From: Lunatimonas lonarensis
GTDB taxonomy: Bacteria; Bacteroidota; Bacteroidia; Cytophagales; Cyclobacteriaceae
NCBI RefSeq assembly: GCF_000390185.1
Contig: NZ_AQHR01000049.1
Location: 112,047 to 176,046, forward strand
Length of the DNA: 64,000 nt
Direction of reading: 5' to 3'
Part shown: positions 18,053 to 26,249 of the stretch, piece by piece
How the letters are laid out: each line of letters opens with the position of its first letter
Numbering within the stretch: position 1 is the stretch's first letter
Made by a program: the position numbers and the translations under genes
The notes under the pieces: model-generated
What the model saw: only the letters and a program-made list of their open reading frames with translations
Database searches by the model: none
Told to the model about the DNA's origin: nothing

Positions 18053-18821
18053 TTAGCCCCCCGTCCATTAGGATGTTTTCACCATTTATATAGGCTCCTG
18101 CATCCGAAGCCAACAATACCGCCAACCCTTTGATGTCATCGGTATTGGCCATACGACGCATGGGCACTTTACGGCAATAGTTATCCAAAAAAGCCTGGGG
18201 TTGGTGGTTAAAAAGCCCTCCCGGACTTATGCAGTTAAACCGAATGTTTTTTCCCGCATGCATCTTGGCCATAAATCGGGTAATGTTGATCAGCCCGGCG
18301 TTGTGAAAAAAGTAGTCGGGGGGCAGGTCTCCCATCGTAGTTCCTTCGTAATTGGATAAATCCGGCCCTTTCATCCCCATCATGGAGGCGATGTTGATCA
18401 CCGAACCTCCTCCGGAGTCAATGATCAGGTATGTTAGCTGCCGAAGCAGATCCATCATCCCCGTGGCGTTTACCTCCATGGATTCGGCAAATTGACTCAG
18501 GGCCCCGCGGTACCCTTTCATGGGCCGGGAGACGGCGTTGTTTACAAATACATGCAAGTGGCCAAATTCAGCCACGATCCGTTCCCGAAAAGCAACCACG
18601 GACTCTGGAATCCCTTGGTCCAACGCCATGGGAAACACCTGCAAACCCTGTGATTGAAATGCAGCAGCGGTCCTTTCGGCCGACGCCAGATCCCTGGAAG
18701 TGGTAATGACTGTTCCGCCCGCCTCGGCCAGGCCTTCTACCAGGCATTTCCCGTATTGTCCCGAGCCCCCGGTGACTACGATAACTTTTCCTTTTAGGCT
18801 CAATAATTCGTTTACATGCAT
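18045..18821 (-). CDS. SDR-family protein lacking the catalytic lysine
   Basis: A 258-residue SDR with a good nucleotide loop (VVTGGSGQYGK), NNAVS, Ser in IASMMG and Tyr170, but the YxxxK lysine is Asn174 (YFFHN, codon AAC on the minus strand). The flanking residues (HNAGLINIT) align with the SKAGLxxLT of normal SDRs, so this is a substitution and not an alignment slip. Everything else is intact, including VMDGG at the end. It is the upstream partner of an intact SDR with which it overlaps by 8 bases; it may be a pseudoenzyme subunit or use another proton relay. Confidence 0.82.
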   Translation of the reverse strand: MHVNELLSLKGKVIVVTGGSGQYGKCLVEGLAEAGGTVITTSRDLASAERTAAAFQSQGLQVFPMALDQGIPESVVAFRERIVAEFGHLHVFVNNAVSRPMKGYRGALSQFAESMEVNATGMMDLLRQLTYLIIDSGGGSVINIASMMGMKGPDLSNYEGTTMGDLPPDYFFHNAGLINITRFMAKMHAGKNIRFNCISPGGLFNHQPQAFLDNYCRKVPMRRMANTDDIKGLAVLLASDAGAYINGENILMDGGLNA

Positions 18822-18823
18822 AG

Positions 18824-19747
18824 TTATTTCTTCAATGGAACCACTATTCCTCCGTTTTCCAAACTAGTTTGAGCGCCTATCACAGTTTGAATGATGCGAT
18901 AGGTCTTACCAAAATCTAGACGGCTTGCCCCCTCTTCCACTGATCGGACAAACTCGATCATATTATCGCGGAACATACTATAGGAGTTGCGGATGTCGGC
19001 CATTCGCCAGCCATCACTTCCGAAAAAAGAAAGCTGAAAGGTTCCGCAAATATCCGAAAACAGGTGAATGCTCGCTTTGATGCCTCCTTCAAACTCCATC
19101 ACCACCGTATCTTTATTGGTCTCCCCGACGTGCTGCACCCAAAGCGGAACAGGATCGTCCAAGGTGCTGAAAAGTGCCTCGAGCAAATGTACGCCATATT
19201 TTTTCCAATCCTTTTTACCCACCGCGGTCACCAAGTGAATCTTTCCCAAGGCTCCCAATTCGGTTTTCACCGTACGGCACTCCTGGGAGTAGCGCATGGA
19301 CGAACAGGACATGAGAAATTTCCCCGCTGCCACTTCACCGGCAAAATAATCCAAATCATCCTGATTAAATGCCAGTGGCTTATCTATAAATACCGGAATT
19401 CGGGCATCCAAGAATGGCTTGGCCATAGCCACGTGATATTCCGGATCATCCCTGGCCAAAATCACGGCATCGACTTCGCCCACCATGTCTTCCAGTTTCT
19501 CGGCCAAATGGGGTATTTTAGAAGATTTGGCAATACTTTCGCTGATCGCCAAGTCCTGCGTCCAAACGTGGGTCACCTTTGCACCGGGAATCCCCAACGT
19601 GTCGCGGTTTGCCCGAAGGTAGGCTGACACGGCCGGATAGCCGATCTCTGCGATCTCCTTTCCATCAAAAGATCCATTGATAATCGCAGACCAAGAATAA
19701 GGATGTGCATTTCCGGGACTCATGCCCACTATTCCAATACATATCAT
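18824..19747 (-). CDS. Gfo/Idh/MocA-family oxidoreductase
   Basis: A 307-residue protein from the ATG at 19747 (an in-frame GTG lies 9 bases earlier). It has an N-terminal Rossmann-like segment (ICIGIVGMSPGNAHPYSW, unusual in that the GxGxxG is GMSPGN) and the family's lysine motif in IDKPLAF near residue 130 (EKP in most members). Such proteins usually oxidise or reduce sugars and cyclitols with NAD(P). The altered dinucleotide loop raises doubt about cofactor use. It is 3 bases from the next gene in the operon. Confidence 0.8.
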   Translation of the reverse strand: MICIGIVGMSPGNAHPYSWSAIINGSFDGKEIAEIGYPAVSAYLRANRDTLGIPGAKVTHVWTQDLAISESIAKSSKIPHLAEKLEDMVGEVDAVILARDDPEYHVAMAKPFLDARIPVFIDKPLAFNQDDLDYFAGEVAAGKFLMSCSSMRYSQECRTVKTELGALGKIHLVTAVGKKDWKKYGVHLLEALFSTLDDPVPLWVQHVGETNKDTVVMEFEGGIKASIHLFSDICGTFQLSFFGSDGWRMADIRNSYSMFRDNMIEFVRSVEEGASRLDFGKTYRIIQTVIGAQTSLENGGIVVPLKK

Positions 19748-19762
19748 ATCTTCCACATTCGA

Positions 19763-20719
19763 TTAGGTTAACCACCCCATCTTATCCCAGTGGGGGAGGT
19801 TTATAAATGCCGGATCGGGGTAAACCAGACGCTTGGCGGTATTGAAAACCTCCTCTTCCAATTGGGATTTTCGTGCCGCTTCTGCCGCATGAAGCAAATA
19901 GCTGTCCTGATCGATCCCCACCAACACTGAGGACACCGCATCAAAAGATAGCGCAAACCGAATGGCCAAGGTGGGCAGATCCAGGCCAAGGCTGCCTGCC
20001 AGGTCTGCCAACTTTTCAATGTGGCGCTCGATCTGTTCCAAGGGTTCTGGCAGACATTTACCACGCTCACTCAGTAAACCCTTCAGCAACACCGAGCGGA
20101 TGACCAACCCCACCCCACGCTCGACAGCCCCGTCAAAAACCGCAGCCTGTCGTTGATCCAACAGGTTGAAGGGCAACTGGACTACTTCCCAAACACCACT
20201 TTCAACCGCTTCGGTAGACTCGGCCAGGGTGTAGGTAGAGGCCCCTATGCTGCGAACCTTGCCCGCAAACTTCAGTGCCAAAAAAGCATCGACTACTTCT
20301 TCATGCTTTAGAATCTCCAGGTCCGCCTGATGCAACATATACAGATCTAGGTAATCTGTCCGCAAAGCCCGCAGACTTTCCTCCACCGACTGATTAATTA
20401 TTTGGGCTACCTGCCCACACGCCGGCAGATTTCCCTGCTGATCACGGAAATGTCGGCATTTGGAGCTGATTAGGACCTGCTCCCTTTTTGAGGCAAAGGC
20501 GATCCCCATCAGGCGCTCCGAGTCACCATACATCCTTGCGGTGTCAAAGAAATTGATCCCCTCATCCAATGAGCGATTCAAAAGATGGACGGCCTCTTTC
20601 TCCTGCAACATATCCGCTTCAGAGCGAATACCTATCCCATAGGGCATGCCGATCTCCACCCCGCCAAATGCGATTTCCGATACACGCAAACCTGTTTTTC
20701 CTAAATCAACGTACCTCAT
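19763..20719 (-). CDS. Aldo/keto reductase
   Basis: A 318-residue AKR. The catalytic tetrad is visible: Asp in FFDTA, Tyr in RMYGDSE, Lys in ISSKC and His in YMLHQAD; the C-terminal half carries the NADPH-type loop region near SSVLVGID. The ATG at 20719 overlaps the stop of the aldolase gene (TGATG), a sign of translational coupling; a GTG 3 bases earlier is also possible. In the operon it may reduce an aldehyde released by the aldolase, or oxidise a sugar lactol in L-fucose/galactose-dehydrogenase fashion (inference). Confidence 0.88.
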   Translation of the reverse strand: MRYVDLGKTGLRVSEIAFGGVEIGMPYGIGIRSEADMLQEKEAVHLLNRSLDEGINFFDTARMYGDSERLMGIAFASKREQVLISSKCRHFRDQQGNLPACGQVAQIINQSVEESLRALRTDYLDLYMLHQADLEILKHEEVVDAFLALKFAGKVRSIGASTYTLAESTEAVESGVWEVVQLPFNLLDQRQAAVFDGAVERGVGLVIRSVLLKGLLSERGKCLPEPLEQIERHIEKLADLAGSLGLDLPTLAIRFALSFDAVSSVLVGIDQDSYLLHAAEAARKSQLEEEVFNTAKRLVYPDPAFINLPHWDKMGWLT

Positions 20720-21534
20720 CACGTATCCTTGGGATGGTAATACGAGTTTCCTTCGGGGCTAGAGGGGGCAGAAGGGAGATCGCTGAGGAGTTTCTGGCAG
20801 TATTGGGACAGGCCCACCACATCCGCACCGATGCTGACAAACTGGTACCCCATGGCATATAAGTCATGTAACTGGGCAACACCACCCGTGGTACCGGCAA
20901 ACTTCCCATACTTAGCCGCAACCTGGGCCACACGCTTTCTGGCTTCCTGAATCTTGGGATGGCCCCACTCGCCAGGAGCACCTATGCCCTGACTGAAATC
21001 TCCGGGCCCAAAAAACAACATATCAAAGCCATCCAGCGCCGCAATTTCCTCAATTACCTCCAAGGCCTCGGGGTCTTCGATCTGAAAAATCACAAATCGC
21101 TCGGAATTGGCTTCACGGAGGTACTGCTTAAAGTCCAAGGCAGTATAGGCACCGTCGGCATTTCCCCCATCGATGGCTCGTAAGCCCACCGGGTGAAAAC
21201 GAACTTGGCGAACCACCGCAGCACCCTCGCTTACATCCATTACATGGGGCACCATGATACCTGCCGCATCCAATTCCAACGGCTTCACGTAGTCGCTGTA
21301 GCTCCCTCTTGGAACCCTTACGACGACGTCTTTGCCATGGGCCTTTGCCGCCCATATCTGGGAAGCCAATATGGACCAATCCTGTCCAATATGCTCCTGA
21401 TCTACCCAGAGGCAATCAAAACCGGCGATAGCGGCGATCTCAACCGATCGGGCATCGGCCAGGTTAATCTTAAAGCAGGTGACCCTTTCACCGGCCCGTA
21501 ATTTTTTCAGCACAAGGCTCTTTCTCATTTCCAT
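20719..21534 (-). CDS. HpcH/HpaI-family class II aldolase
   Basis: A 271-residue TIM-barrel of the HpcH/HpaI family, which cleaves 2-keto-3-deoxy acids or 4-hydroxy-2-oxo acids to pyruvate and an aldehyde with a divalent metal. Seen are the Asp/Glu-His segment VDQEHIGQDW, the substrate arginine in VVRVPRG, the first metal Glu in FQIEDPEA and the second in FGPGDFSQGIG. Its presence implies that the pathway ends in a 2-keto acid aldol cleavage. It is separated from the upstream part of the cluster by the 965-base repeat/GxxExxY interval. Confidence 0.85.
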   Translation of the reverse strand: MEMRKSLVLKKLRAGERVTCFKINLADARSVEIAAIAGFDCLWVDQEHIGQDWSILASQIWAAKAHGKDVVVRVPRGSYSDYVKPLELDAAGIMVPHVMDVSEGAAVVRQVRFHPVGLRAIDGGNADGAYTALDFKQYLREANSERFVIFQIEDPEALEVIEEIAALDGFDMLFFGPGDFSQGIGAPGEWGHPKIQEARKRVAQVAAKYGKFAGTTGGVAQLHDLYAMGYQFVSIGADVVGLSQYCQKLLSDLPSAPSSPEGNSYYHPKDT

Positions 21535-21670
21535 GGTATGCAGGTCTTTAAATCACCCGATTACCAAAGATACCGGAACCGGTATGTTATGGCTATTACT
21601 TTCTGATAGAATCCTAATACTTTTTTACGGCGGCTAAGCCAAGGGTTTTTTGGAACAAACCAGTCCCATC

Positions 21671-21916
21671 CGTGATCTCTGTGGTGATAACTTTCTTTGT
21701 TTACCACAGAGTACTCAGAGTTTCACAGAGTTATTCCTTCCTTTCTCTGTGTACCTCTGTGATCTCTGTGGTGATAATTTTCTTTGTTTTACCACAGAGC
21801 ACGCGGACTAACACCGAGTTATTCTTACTTTTCTTTTTTTACCACAGAGTACTCAGAGTACCACAGAGTTATTCCTTATTTTCTTTGTGCGCCTCCGTGC
21901 TCTCTGTGGTGAATTC
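21671..21916. repeat. Tandem palindromic CACAGAG/CTCTGTG repeat array
   Basis: At least three imperfect units alternate a CTCTGTG(A/G)TGA-type arm with an ACCACAGAG-ACTCAGAG arm, separated by T-rich spacers (TTTTCTTTGTTTT). Full CTCTGTGGTGA arms lie at 21677-21687, about 21764-21774 and 21901-21911; ACCACAGAG arms at 21703-21711, 21791-21799 and 21841-21849. The plus-strand frame running through it (21672-21953) is an artefact of the repeat. Such arrays are known in several phyla next to GxxExxY genes. Confidence 0.85.
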
Positions 21917-22288
21917 CTACATAATTATTCTTTTAATCCCTGTCTTCATTTGAAGTACATTGAAATTAATCAATAGCCCTAATTTTAGCCCTGTTAATTT
22001 CAAATACGTCATTAGTTGTGCTTTGTGAATGGGAGCGATTTCGTCCACAGACTTTAATTCCAAAATAATCTGACTATTGACCAAAAGGTCTATTCTATAG
22101 CCTGCTTCAAGTCTGATGTTATCGTAAGTTACCGGAAGTGGCTTTTGCCGTTCTACAGCCAATCCCGCTTTCAGTAATTCATACTCCAAACAAACCTCAT
22201 AGGTAGACTCCAATAGACCCGGCCCCAATTCGGTATGCACCTTATATACGCATCCGATTATTTTGTATGACAATTCATTCAATTCCAT
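21917..22288 (-). CDS. GxxExxY family protein (PD-(D/E)xK-like)
   Basis: A 123-residue protein with the name-giving motif GLLESTY at about residue 24 (GPGLLESTYE) and a nuclease-like core: Asp in AGYRIDLLV and the ELK of IILELKSVDE, followed by the QLMTYLKLTGLKLGLLINF helix-strand pair. The fold is that of PD-(D/E)xK nucleases but activity has not, to my knowledge, been established. It sits inside an otherwise continuous catabolic operon and is bracketed by repeats of the CTCTGTGGTGAAT type on both sides, so it looks like an inserted, selfish-like unit instead of part of the pathway. Confidence 0.88.
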   Translation of the reverse strand: MELNELSYKIIGCVYKVHTELGPGLLESTYEVCLEYELLKAGLAVERQKPLPVTYDNIRLEAGYRIDLLVNSQIILELKSVDEIAPIHKAQLMTYLKLTGLKLGLLINFNVLQMKTGIKRIIM

Positions 22289-22290
22289 AC

Positions 22291-22312
22291 CCTGTGCCCT
22301 CTGCGGTGAATC
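22291..22312. repeat. Right-hand copy of the GxxExxY-flanking repeat
   Basis: CCTGTGCCCTCTGCGGTGAA is a near match, in the same orientation, to CCTCCGTGCTCTCTGTGGTGAA at 21892-21913 on the other side of the GxxExxY gene. The two copies bracket the gene as direct repeats. The 187 bases from here to 22499 hold no gene. Confidence 0.7.
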
Positions 22313-22499
22313 TATTCAGAATACTTTTTAGATTTAAAATTCCTCCTCATACACAAATCCGATTCAAACGAATTTACCATTTTTCGAGAAAATCACGCTA
22401 GGCAGGTGGGTACTTATTGCCCCAAATTCCAAAATAACCCAAAACTCGAAGCGATCCTAACCTCATAAACCCAACCCAATATTTCGCCGCAGGCATATA

Positions 22500-23801
22500 T
22501 CACACCAATTTCCCGCAGCATATATCATTTTTATTAGGGAGATTCCAACGAATGCGGGCCACAAATACGCTGCCGTCGCTGCCATATTGCTCCACGCCCT
22601 CGGGCTGCATCCACTCGGACACCGTCACCCAGGTTTCTTCGGGACTCACGGCAGTCACCCCAAAGTTACCCAACCGGGCACCACGCTCCGGAACCAGTAT
22701 CCGCTCCGTTTCCCGAATGACAACCATGCGATCCGGATCTACTTGCGCGATGAAAAGGGGTGCCCGATGGCGAAACACATGATCGTTGTCCGCACCCCGA
22801 CGGGTATAGACAAGAAAGAGACCTTCGCTGTGGGTCACCCAATGCTGCTGGGTGTTGTAATTTCCCAACTCCTGCCCATCGTTAAAACGCCAGGGCTGTA
22901 TGGGTTCAAAATCCAACCCGTTTGCACTCCTGCTCACATACCCCTGTACATCGTTTCGGATGGTAAGGTAGTACATCCCCCCAAAGTACGTTAATGAGGG
23001 TTCGTGTAGACCGCGGCTTTGATCCGGCACGGACAGCTCGTTGCCATGTGTCAAGTAAGTAAGTTCGGAACCGTCAAAACGGCACTTGGCTACCGTCACC
23101 CGGGAATTTTCACCGGGCGGGGAAAAATAGATCGGCAATAGGATAGATCCATCGGGCAGGTCATAGCGCTGAACGCAGCCTGCCCCTGCATTCGAAAAGG
23201 ACGGCGTATCCGGCATCACGAGCTTATCCCAAACCGTCCAGCTATCAGTCAAGGGGTCATATACCGAATAGGCCGTATGCCTGGGCCGAGGGGAACTCAC
23301 CTTCCAGTCAGTTGTATAGACAATGGTGTGCCCGGTACCCAACAGCTTGCCTGATTTTGCATGCCAGGTAGGCCAAAAGTCACTGGCTGCGACAGGCCTC
23401 TGCTCTCCGGCGATGTGCTCCATGCGGGGTGCCAAATGTTCGGAGAGCTTCGGCTCGGACCAAGTCTCCCCCAAATCATCGCTGTACATACCATACATCC
23501 CTTTGAAGACATCGCTGCCACTGAGCTCCAGGGTGTTTAATGTCATGACAATTCGCGGCTGGCCTCCCTTTCCCGCTCTGGGCACCAGTCCTGCGCGCGG
23601 GTGAACCCAACACCGTTCTCCATCGAAAAGACGGGTGGGTACCTCCCGTTGGATCGTATAATCAAGTTCTCTCCTTTTTCCAAAAAGTCCCCCTTTACTG
23701 CACGATGTAAGTGCAACAGGAGAAAGGGCCAGCAAACCAACACTTCCTATCAGGGAATTTTTCAAAAATGAGCGGCGGTGGGAATCGGAGAACTTGTTCA
23801 T
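22500..23801 (-). CDS. Exported sialidase-fold (BNR) lipoprotein with Tat-like signal
   Basis: A 433-residue protein. The N-terminus has a twin-arginine-like motif (RRSFLKN) and a lipobox (ALTSC, Cys about 33), so it may be folded before export and lipid-anchored. The body is a beta-propeller with at least one good Asp-box (SDDLGETW) and a weaker one (RSANGLDF). The FRIP/YRIP motif that supplies the first triad arginine of GH33 sialidases is not found. It is the last gene before the repeat interval. I call it a propeller hydrolase or binding protein of unknown specificity. Confidence 0.75.
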   Translation of the reverse strand: MNKFSDSHRRSFLKNSLIGSVGLLALSPVALTSCSKGGLFGKRRELDYTIQREVPTRLFDGERCWVHPRAGLVPRAGKGGQPRIVMTLNTLELSGSDVFKGMYGMYSDDLGETWSEPKLSEHLAPRMEHIAGEQRPVAASDFWPTWHAKSGKLLGTGHTIVYTTDWKVSSPRPRHTAYSVYDPLTDSWTVWDKLVMPDTPSFSNAGAGCVQRYDLPDGSILLPIYFSPPGENSRVTVAKCRFDGSELTYLTHGNELSVPDQSRGLHEPSLTYFGGMYYLTIRNDVQGYVSRSANGLDFEPIQPWRFNDGQELGNYNTQQHWVTHSEGLFLVYTRRGADNDHVFRHRAPLFIAQVDPDRMVVIRETERILVPERGARLGNFGVTAVSPEETWVTVSEWMQPEGVEQYGSDGSVFVARIRWNLPNKNDICCGKLV

Positions 23802-23906
23802 AGGGGCTTATGGTAACATGCTTTTAATGTATAAAATAATCGGCTAAGCAAAAAGCAAAACGACATCTAAGCTCCGGAAGGCAAAGGCATTACTCATCAA
23901 CCGCTT

Positions 23907-26243
23907 TCAAATAAGCCTGGCAAATCCGCTCTTGGCAATCTCTCCCTGTAACAATTGCCGGACATTTCCGGCCTCTATTGCCATGGCCATTTTCCCGAAC
24001 ACCTCACCCAAGGCTACCGTATAGCTATTTACTACACGGTCTGTATGTGCCAAGGTGGGGTAAAATGCCGCACCAGCCAAAAACCCCCGCTGCAGCATTT
24101 GCTGGGTGAAAATGGTCCGAAGCATCTCCCCTTCCGGGTAGTCGAAGCTCAGGGTGGCCAAACTCGGGAAGCCGCCCACCTTAACTCGCAAGCCCAATTG
24201 CTCGGCATGGCTTTGCCAAGCCTGCTGCACCTGCATCCCGACCCGGCGTACATGGCCTGGGATATCGGTTTCCCGCATGGCCTGCAATACCGCCAACGCA
24301 GCTACCGGCCCCAGACTCTCGGTCCAATAGGTGCTGCTGATAAAGGATCCGTGGGCTCCATCGATCGTCGCTCGGCTTCCAATGATGGCTCCTATGGGAT
24401 ATCCATTGCCCAAGGCTTTGGCAAACACCGCCATATCCGGCTCCACAGCATACCGCAGGTGAGCACCACCAAAACCCAGGCGCCAGCCTACTGTAATCTC
24501 ATCGAACACCAACAGACAGCCTCTACGGCGAGTCTCCCGACGGATCTCCTCCAAAAATCCTGGACTTGGCTCCACTCCCCTACAGGGTTCCATGACTATC
24601 GCGGCCAACTCGTCCCCATGCTGATTCATCACTTTTCGAAAGCCTTCCAAATCATTGTACCGGAAAGTAAAGGCGGTGTCTCGGAGTTCATCTGGCACGC
24701 CCGCAGGTTCCAAGCCGGGAAGAAGGTGGCCCTTCAAAGCATCTTGACCGCCTAGATTCGCCGCAAGATACCAATCCTGCCATCCATGATACCCACACAC
24801 CGCCACTTTGGAGCGGCCGGTAGTGGCGCGGGCAATGCGCACGGCCACGGCACAGGCCTCTCCACCTCCTCTGACAAAGCGCACCTGCTCTGCCCAAGGA
24901 TGAATATCGCATAATTCCTCCGCCAAAGCGACTTCCTCGGGTGGGTTTAGGGAACACATATTGCCCCATTGCACCCTGCGCATGACCGCCTGATTGATAG
25001 CCTCGTGGGCATAGCCCAACAGGCAGGATCCTACGGCGTTTGTGGAAAAATCCTCGTACCTATTCCCGTCCAGATCCCAAACGGTACAGCCCTTGGCGCG
25101 ACTAAAGTAGGGAGGCCAATGGCCCGGGGCCATGTTTTCGGGACGCTTCGAAAGAAGCTGTACGCCTCCGGGGATACGCTGCTTGGCCTTTACGTACAGG
25201 TCTTGCCCCGCATTTGTCCCCTTGGGCGCAAGCGTTAACATCCGCAGCACATTACCATAAAAAATATCCGAAATATCGGCGGCATTCAACGACATACGGC
25301 GGCATGCCTGCCGAAGTGCCCTCAACGATTCAATTCCCACCAACACGGGGCTGCCATGGGATCGGATCCAATCACAGGAATGGACATCCATCCAGAAAAA
25401 CCCATCGCCTATGGTTACCGCCCTTCCCCGCAGGGAAGATACCGGAAAATCGCTTCCCCAAAAGAGCCTTTGGGAACTAAAATGTTCTATCACGGCCTCC
25501 ATTGATGCTGGCTCGCACACGCCGGACATATCAAACCAGACGTTTTCCAGATCACGGATCGCCTTCATCCCAGCAGCATGCGGGGCGTGGAAGGAACGGC
25601 CGGTGTGGGCCAACACCAGCCTCATACCGGGATATTCGGTACACCTACGGCGGATCTCATCGACGTTTCCCTGATCCATTAGGGCATCGTCCTTTACGAT
25701 ATGCATCATGACCACCCCTTGGTGTTCGTGCGCCCAACTCCACCAATGCTCCGGAAAAAACCCGGAAATGGAACTCTGAAGGGTCGGCTTCTCCCTGCTG
25801 TAAACATGGTAAGGCTTTAAGCCAACCACCTGCGGATGGGCAAGCACGTCTTCCAAGTCTTCCGGAGTGAGGTCAGGCGTGACCAGTGCGAGTCCACGGG
25901 AAGCGGGGTGTTGATCCAACTCCCGCATCAAATACCGATTGGAAGACAAAATTTCGGCACGAGGCAGGGGAGCGGGAAAAAACAGTCCTCCTTCCAGCGT
26001 TGCGTTTGGAAACAAAGGAGAAACCTGCTCGTGCCAAGAAAGAATCGACGCCTCTTGGCCACCTCCTGTCCATAAATTGGCATCGGCGTCCGACAAGCCC
26101 AAATCCGCTACGCGGTAAATATGCGCATGAGCGTCAAACACCCTAGGAGGAAGAAAATCCAACAGACCGGCAATCGTCCGTTTATCAAGATCCGAATATT
26201 CCCATTGGTAGGGGTTGTTGCTTTTATGCATTTCTCCGTTCAT
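23907..26243 (-). CDS. Amidohydrolase / class III aminotransferase fusion protein
   Basis: A 778-residue two-domain protein (ATG at 26243; GTG 3 bases earlier). Residues about 1-345 are a PF04909-type amidohydrolase: DAHAHIY at 37-43, MMHIVKDD, LVLAHTGRSF and FWGSDFPVSS give the usual metal and acid-base residues. Residues about 355-778 are a glutamate-1-semialdehyde-type PLP aminotransferase: GGGEACAVAVRIARA, CGYHGWQDW, LVFDEITVGWR and the PLP lysine K609 in VFAKALGNGYP. Both halves look active. The frame is continuous with no stop or slip at the join. A plausible reading is that one half makes the substrate for the other, with channelling (inference). Confidence 0.88.
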   Translation of the reverse strand: MNGEMHKSNNPYQWEYSDLDKRTIAGLLDFLPPRVFDAHAHIYRVADLGLSDADANLWTGGGQEASILSWHEQVSPLFPNATLEGGLFFPAPLPRAEILSSNRYLMRELDQHPASRGLALVTPDLTPEDLEDVLAHPQVVGLKPYHVYSREKPTLQSSISGFFPEHWWSWAHEHQGVVMMHIVKDDALMDQGNVDEIRRRCTEYPGMRLVLAHTGRSFHAPHAAGMKAIRDLENVWFDMSGVCEPASMEAVIEHFSSQRLFWGSDFPVSSLRGRAVTIGDGFFWMDVHSCDWIRSHGSPVLVGIESLRALRQACRRMSLNAADISDIFYGNVLRMLTLAPKGTNAGQDLYVKAKQRIPGGVQLLSKRPENMAPGHWPPYFSRAKGCTVWDLDGNRYEDFSTNAVGSCLLGYAHEAINQAVMRRVQWGNMCSLNPPEEVALAEELCDIHPWAEQVRFVRGGGEACAVAVRIARATTGRSKVAVCGYHGWQDWYLAANLGGQDALKGHLLPGLEPAGVPDELRDTAFTFRYNDLEGFRKVMNQHGDELAAIVMEPCRGVEPSPGFLEEIRRETRRRGCLLVFDEITVGWRLGFGGAHLRYAVEPDMAVFAKALGNGYPIGAIIGSRATIDGAHGSFISSTYWTESLGPVAALAVLQAMRETDIPGHVRRVGMQVQQAWQSHAEQLGLRVKVGGFPSLATLSFDYPEGEMLRTIFTQQMLQRGFLAGAAFYPTLAHTDRVVNSYTVALGEVFGKMAMAIEAGNVRQLLQGEIAKSGFARLI

Positions 26244-26249
26244 CACTCG

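Noticed and set aside
21671..21916. CRISPR array
   Set aside because: Units are palindromic, imperfect and separated by near-identical T-rich spacers, with no cas genes nearby.
21672..21953. A 93-codon plus-strand frame through the CACAGAG/CTCTGTG array
   Set aside because: Its translation is a repeated low-complexity hydrophobic pattern produced by the repeat itself; no start signal or homology expected.
23955..24755. A 266-codon plus-strand frame
   Set aside because: Antisense to the aminotransferase half of the fusion gene, with no recognisable domain; a shadow of GC-rich coding sequence.
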